From: CAVQBC01 sp963848415
Lineage (GTDB): Bacteria; Actinomycetota; Thermoleophilia; Solirubrobacterales; Solirubrobacteraceae
Reading direction: 5' to 3'
Length of the DNA stretch: 64,000 nucleotides
Assembly (NCBI GenBank): GCA_963848415.1
Contig: CAWKDN010000001.1
Span: forward strand, 2,232,001 to 2,296,000
In this document: positions 60,532 through 64,000 of the stretch, in pieces
Layout: each line of letters opens with the position of its first letter
Numbering within the stretch: position 1 is the first letter of the stretch
Position numbers and translations under genes: made by a program
Notes under the pieces: model-generated
Databases searched by the model: none
Told to the model about the DNA's origin: nothing
The model's input: only the letters and a program-made list of their open reading frames with translations

Positions 60532-61790
60532 ATGCCCGGCGCGCGCCGCCGCCTCGTCGCCTCCGGCCCTCGTGCCCGCGCTGGCGGCTGCGGCGCTGAC
60601 CGGCTGCGGCGGTGGCGACGACGTCGGCCCGGACCGGGCGGTGGCCGCGGCGCCGCAGGCGCCGCCGGCGGCCGGACGCTCCGCTGAGCCCGGGCTGGCG
60701 GTCGGCATCACCGAGCCCAACCCGAACCTCGTCTCCGCCGGCACCGTCGCGCCGGCGTTCGCGCCGTGGCGCGACGCGCTCGGCCGCATGCGCCCCGCGT
60801 ACTACCGGCTGCTGCTCGACTGGGCCTCGCTGCAGCCCGACCCGGAGCGGCCGCTGCAGCTCGCGAATCCCGACGCGGGCTGCCTGCGCGCGGTCCCGTG
60901 CGCCGGCTGGGGCGGCCTGCGCGACCAGCTGCGCGCGCTCGCCACCCGCCAGCGCTCCGGGCGTGGGAGGGGGTCGCGGTCGTCAGCGGCACGCCGGGCT
61001 GGGCGGCGAGCGCGCCGGGCGGCTGCGAGCGCGCCGGCACCCAGACGCGGTCGCGACCGCCCACGGCGGCCGGCGTCGCCGGCTACCGGCGGATGGTCGA
61101 CGCCGTGCTGGCGACTGCCCAGCGCGAGGGGGCGAGCCTGCGCTACTGGAGCGCGTGGAACGAGCCGAACCACCCGTACGGCCTGTCGCCGCAGCGGCCC
61201 GGCCGGCACCCCGAGCGCGCCGTCGCAGGCGGCCGCCGTCTACGCCGAGCTGACCGAGGCGCTGCAGGCCGCGCTGGACGCGGCGCCCGGCGAGCAGGAG
61301 CAGGTGCTCGGCGAGCTCGCCGCGCTCGACGAGCGCAAGCCGCAGACGACGCCTGTCGGCGAGTTCCTCGGCCGGCTCCCGCGCGCCACCGTCTGCCGCG
61401 CGCGCGTGTTCACCCAGCACGGCGACGTCGACGGCTTCGATCCCACCGGCCAGGTGGCCGGTGGGGTGCGGCGCTTCCGCTGCGGCCGGCCGTTCGAGAT
61501 CTGGATGACCGAGACCGGCGTCGGCGCGCCCGGCAGCGGGCGCACGCGGTCACTGGCGCCGGCGGTGCAGCGGCGCGAGTGCCGCGCTGCACCGCCGCCT
61601 GCGCCGCTGGTGGGCCGACGATCGCGTCACCGCCGCCTTCCAGTCCACCCTGCGCGAGGACCCGATCTTCCCGACCGGGCTCGTCGTCACCTCGCTGCAG
61701 GCGGCCTATCCGACGCTGGGCGAGTGGCAGGCCTGGGGCGGCGCCCGGCGCCCGGCGCCCGGCCGATCCGCCGCCCGCGCGCGCCTGTAG
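60532..61790 (+). pseudogene. Frameshifted paralogue of the upstream glycosidase-like protein (lipoprotein form)
   Basis: ATG 60532 with TACGTT (60520-60525) 6 nt upstream. The first frame (MPGARRRLVAS) shifts at about 60568 into VPALAAAALTGCGGG, a lipobox. The barrel then parallels the neighbour: GLAVGITEPNPNLVS, YYRLLLDWASLQPDP, a shift near 60960, VAVVSGTPGWAAS and SAWNEPNHPYG, a shift near 61205, AAVYAELTEALQAALDAAPGEQ and IWMTETGVGAPGS, a final shift near 61580. Both catalytic glutamates remain. At least four indels. The natural end, TAG 61788-61790, coincides with the left end of a repeat element. Confidence 0.7.
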
Positions 61791-61954
61791 ATGATTGATT
61801 CCGCGGCCGCGCGGCCGGCTGGTGGACGGCCCGTGGATGCTGGGCGGTGCCCGCCCGAGGGCACAGTGGTGGTGCCACGGGCCCTTTCGGCGGGTGCCGT
61901 CCAGCGCCGCGGGACGCCGCAAGACGGTCGTCGGGTCGTGGAATCACTCATCTA
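61788..61954. repeat. Inverted-repeat element copy 2 (TAGATGA termini, 167 bp)
   Basis: Ends 61788-61805 and 61937-61954 are inverted repeats (16 of 18) and match the ends of copy 1 at 24424-24500. The right 41 nt differ from copy 1 at about four positions. A ~90-bp middle section is extra. The left TAG ends the glycosidase-like gene, and the right CTA is the stop codon of the convergent membrane-protein gene. Confidence 0.8.
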
Positions 61955-63379
61955 GCTCCCGGCCTGAGCCAGCAGCCAGAGCGCGAGCGTCGTGAAGCCG
62001 ATCATGATCCCGAGCATCCAGTACTGCGAGCGCACCGCCAGCTGCGCCTGCCCGTAGATCGCCAGCGCGCGGTCGTGGGCGAGCGCGAGCGCGGCGACGT
62101 GGCCGATCACGATCAGCGCCACCTCGATGTACCAGGCGCCGTTCTGGCTGAGCACCGAGTAGTCGATCGCCGAGGTGGCCGTCCCGAACAGGTCCCAGCC
62201 CTGGCGCAGCGGGTCGGAGGCGAGGTAGGAGATGGCCTGGCCCTCGAAGAGCAGGAAGGTCAGGTAGTGCGCGGCCACGTAGACCATCGCGATCGGGACC
62301 AGCGAGTGCACGAAGGCCGCGCGCAGGCGCCCGGCGCCGAGCGGGCCGCCGACCGAGCGCGCACCCTCGATCCCCAGCCAGTAGAAGCCCGCCACCAGGC
62401 CGACGCCGACCAGCAGCCCGACCGTGTCGGTGAGCACCAGCGCCGTGCTCTCGCCCACCCCGATCGAGCCCAGCCCGTCGAAGATCACCTCGGCGACGTC
62501 CAGCCACAGGCCGCCCTGGCTGAAGCCGTCGAAGGTCACGGTACCGATCATCACCGCCACGATCGCCACCGTCCCGGGGCGCTGGTCGAGCCGCGCGAGG
62601 CCCGAGAGCAGCGGCCGCAGCCCGACCACGCGGTCGCGCGTCTCGAACACCGAGAGCCGCGAGAGCAGGTTGAAGTAGACGGAGAACCCTTCGCCCGAGC
62701 GCGTCCAGGTCTCTACCCCGTAGACCGCCTGCGCCGCGAGGGTGAGGACCGTGTAGACCAGCGCCGCCGTCGTGAGCCGCTGCGGGTAGCTGCCCCACTG
62801 CAGGCACAGCTCGATCCAGGTGAAGATCAGCAGCGTGCCGGCGGCCGGCCAGCGGCCGAAGCGCTCCGGATAGGCACGGTGCGACGGGATGCGCCCGGCG
62901 CGGGCGAGCGCCCAGCCCGTGGCCCGGCCGAGCGCCCGCCACGGGTTGACCGCCCGGAAGAGGTCGCCGAAGAGCGCGCTCGCGAACGCCAGCCCGACCC
63001 AGAAGGTGATGAAGATGAACGTCGGCGCGAGGTTGTCCTGCTCGCCGGGACCGCCCGCGTAGCCCGCGACCAGCACGACGCCGAGCAGGCCGGCCCCGAG
63101 CGCGCCGCAGGCGAGCTCGACCGCCCGCGAGCCCAGGAACGCCCCGCCGGGCACCGGGCGCCAGTCGTCGTTGCCCTCCAGGCGCGGCCGCGGCCACAGC
63201 ACCGCCAGCGCGGCGAAGGAGACGACGAGCACGGCGGCCGCCGCCCACCCGAACAGCCACTCGGGGATCGGCAGGTTCTCGCGCTGGACGAGCCCGTGGG
63301 CCGCGGCCGACGCGGGCCACAGGACGACAGCGCCCGCCAACGCGCCGGCGCCGAGCGCGACGGCGCGGCGGCGAGACAT
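61952..63379 (-). CDS. Polytopic membrane protein of unknown function
   Basis: 475 aa with about 12 predicted membrane segments and an N-terminal signal-like helix (GALAGAVVLWPASAAAHG). A conserved-looking His follows (AHGLVQRENLPIPEW), and later DNLAPTFIFITFWVGLAF, NPWRALGRATGW, TWIELCLQWGSYPQRL, GTVTFDGFSQGGLW and YVAAHYLTFLLFEGQ occur. I do not recognise the family. ATG 63379 directly abuts the stop of a thioredoxin-fold gene, so both are one operon, hinting at an envelope redox or copper/heme-related process. The stop codon is part of the repeat element's right end. Confidence 0.75.
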   Translation of the reverse strand: MSRRRAVALGAGALAGAVVLWPASAAAHGLVQRENLPIPEWLFGWAAAAVLVVSFAALAVLWPRPRLEGNDDWRPVPGGAFLGSRAVELACGALGAGLLGVVLVAGYAGGPGEQDNLAPTFIFITFWVGLAFASALFGDLFRAVNPWRALGRATGWALARAGRIPSHRAYPERFGRWPAAGTLLIFTWIELCLQWGSYPQRLTTAALVYTVLTLAAQAVYGVETWTRSGEGFSVYFNLLSRLSVFETRDRVVGLRPLLSGLARLDQRPGTVAIVAVMIGTVTFDGFSQGGLWLDVAEVIFDGLGSIGVGESTALVLTDTVGLLVGVGLVAGFYWLGIEGARSVGGPLGAGRLRAAFVHSLVPIAMVYVAAHYLTFLLFEGQAISYLASDPLRQGWDLFGTATSAIDYSVLSQNGAWYIEVALIVIGHVAALALAHDRALAIYGQAQLAVRSQYWMLGIMIGFTTLALWLLAQAGS

Positions 63380-64000
63380 CTACAACGCGGTTTTCAGCGC
63401 CCGCTCGAAGGCGCCGAGCCCGAAGGATCCTTCCAGGCGTGCGGTCACGCGCCCGTCCGAGCCGACCACGAACAGCCACGGCTCGGTCGGCAGGCCGAAG
63501 CGCTTGAGCGGCTCGCGCAGCCCCTTCGACGGGTCGTTGTCCACGTAGACCTCCTGGTGGATGAACTCCACCTGGTCGCCGTAGCGGCTCTTGAGCTGGC
63601 TGGCGACGTCCACGACCGGGCCGCAGACGCGCGACTGGCACAGCTGCGGGGTGGCGAAGAGCAGCGCCACCGGCTTCTGGCCGAGGACGTCGGCAAACGA
63701 CCGCTCGTGCAGCTTGCTGGGCGGCTGGCGGGTGTCGATCGAGGCGACGTCGCCGCCGGCGGACTCCAGCGTGTCCGTCTCGACCTTCGGCGCGCGATCG
63801 CCGACCGAGACCACCGGATCGTCGGCTTCGCGCACCACTCGGATCTGCTGCGGCGCCGCGGTGAGGCCTTCAGCGGTGCGCGTGACGGTCAGCAGCGACC
63901 AGGCGCCGGGGCGGTCGAACGGCACCTGGGCGGCGTAGACCGCCGAGAACGGGTCGGTCTCGGTGGCCGCCTGCTTGGAGCGGTAGGCCGGCTCGGTCAG
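63380..64000 (-). CDS. Thioredoxin-fold (SCO1/TlpA-like) protein, 5' truncated by window edge
   Basis: The frame is open to the right edge, so the N-terminus is outside. At least 206 residues are visible. A beta-rich lead (PGAWSLLTVTRTAEGLTAAPQQIRVV) is followed by a thioredoxin-like domain: KPVALLFATPQLCQSRVCGPVVDVASQL, FIHQEVYVDN and GLPTEPWLFVVGSDGRVTARLEG. The redox pair is C-x4-C (CQSRVC) rather than the CxxC of TlpA or the CxxxC of SCO1. Probably extracytoplasmic, in an operon with the polytopic membrane protein. Confidence 0.75.
   Translation of the reverse strand: MTEPAYRSKQAATETDPFSAVYAAQVPFDRPGAWSLLTVTRTAEGLTAAPQQIRVVREADDPVVSVGDRAPKVETDTLESAGGDVASIDTRQPPSKLHERSFADVLGQKPVALLFATPQLCQSRVCGPVVDVASQLKSRYGDQVEFIHQEVYVDNDPSKGLREPLKRFGLPTEPWLFVVGSDGRVTARLEGSFGLGAFERALKTAL

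Noticed and set aside
60418..60687. 89-codon frame between the glycosidase-like paralogues
   Set aside because: It overlaps the N-terminal region of the second paralogue in another frame and has no similarity or start signal.
1..64000. tRNA, rRNA or insertion-sequence transposase genes
   Set aside because: Scanning found no cloverleaf-like or GTTCGA-type tRNA cores in convincing context and no transposase motifs; none is claimed.

Overview
The window is very GC-rich (over 70% by eye), densely coded, and full of actinobacterial families: a DUF4235/Holin-X/DUF3618 cluster, GTGA-coupled genes, a BKACE/CaiB operon and many beta-oxidation-type enzymes. I infer a soil-type actinobacterium, possibly class Thermoleophilia (Solirubrobacterales-like); this comes from gene content only. 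I see no rRNA, tRNA, CRISPR array, transposase or prophage.

Layout. 0-11.5 kb holds the end of a spermidine-synthase-like gene with its membrane partner, a broken GGDEF gene, a K+ channel, a murein endopeptidase, a biotinyl carrier, PlsC, FtsH, a secreted hydrolase and a large YVTN/RTX-repeat protein. 11.5-24.4 kb is mainly acyl-CoA and general metabolism: SDRs, TenA, a HerA-like ATPase, acyl-CoA dehydrogenase, enoyl-CoA hydratase, an arginase-fold protein, a carboxyltransferase, a GH38 mannosidase and a 2OG oxygenase. 24.4-31.9 kb has an inverted-repeat element, a DsbA/TlpA pair in which TlpA carries an in-frame TGA at its catalytic cysteine, a glutamate-cysteine ligase and a four-gene BKACE/CaiB/thioesterase/NagA operon. 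31.9-41 kb is centred on one-carbon demethylation: a dimethylglycine-dehydrogenase-like flavoprotein, an MTHFR-like protein and a DmdA/GcvT-like protein. 41-52.7 kb is a patchwork of intact genes and frameshifted ones (TPR, MFS, threonine dehydratase, a coiled-coil protein, PBP4), plus a tandem 36-bp repeat encoding an NHNETV peptide. 52.7-64 kb has AI-2E, DegV, MtnA, a frameshifted amino-acid permease, a Grx4/BolA/ErpA Fe-S set, two glycosidase-like paralogues (one broken), and a membrane protein with a thioredoxin-fold partner.

How the parts work together. Three promoters share a TTGACG -35 box followed after 18 nt by an AT-rich TGATATATCA-type palindrome. They precede the dimethylglycine-dehydrogenase-like gene, the DmdA-like gene and the threonine/serine dehydratase-flavoprotein operon. 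The third lies beside a GntR/FCD regulator. I infer a GntR regulon for N- (or S-) methyl compound demethylation and use of the glycine/serine produced.

Expression style. At least 18 genes have a TANNNT hexamer ending 6-9 nt before the start codon and usually no Shine-Dalgarno. This suggests widespread leaderless transcription, and I used it to choose several starts.

Most notable: (1) the TGA at the TlpA active site followed by a perfect GC hairpin; (2) two copies of an inverted-repeat element whose TAGATGA ends supply stop codons of neighbouring genes; (3) two copies of an 87-bp element with a covarying hairpin; (4) the NHNETV peptide repeats with duplicated 5' leaders; (5) the GntR regulon; (6) clustering of frameshifts in particular genes.
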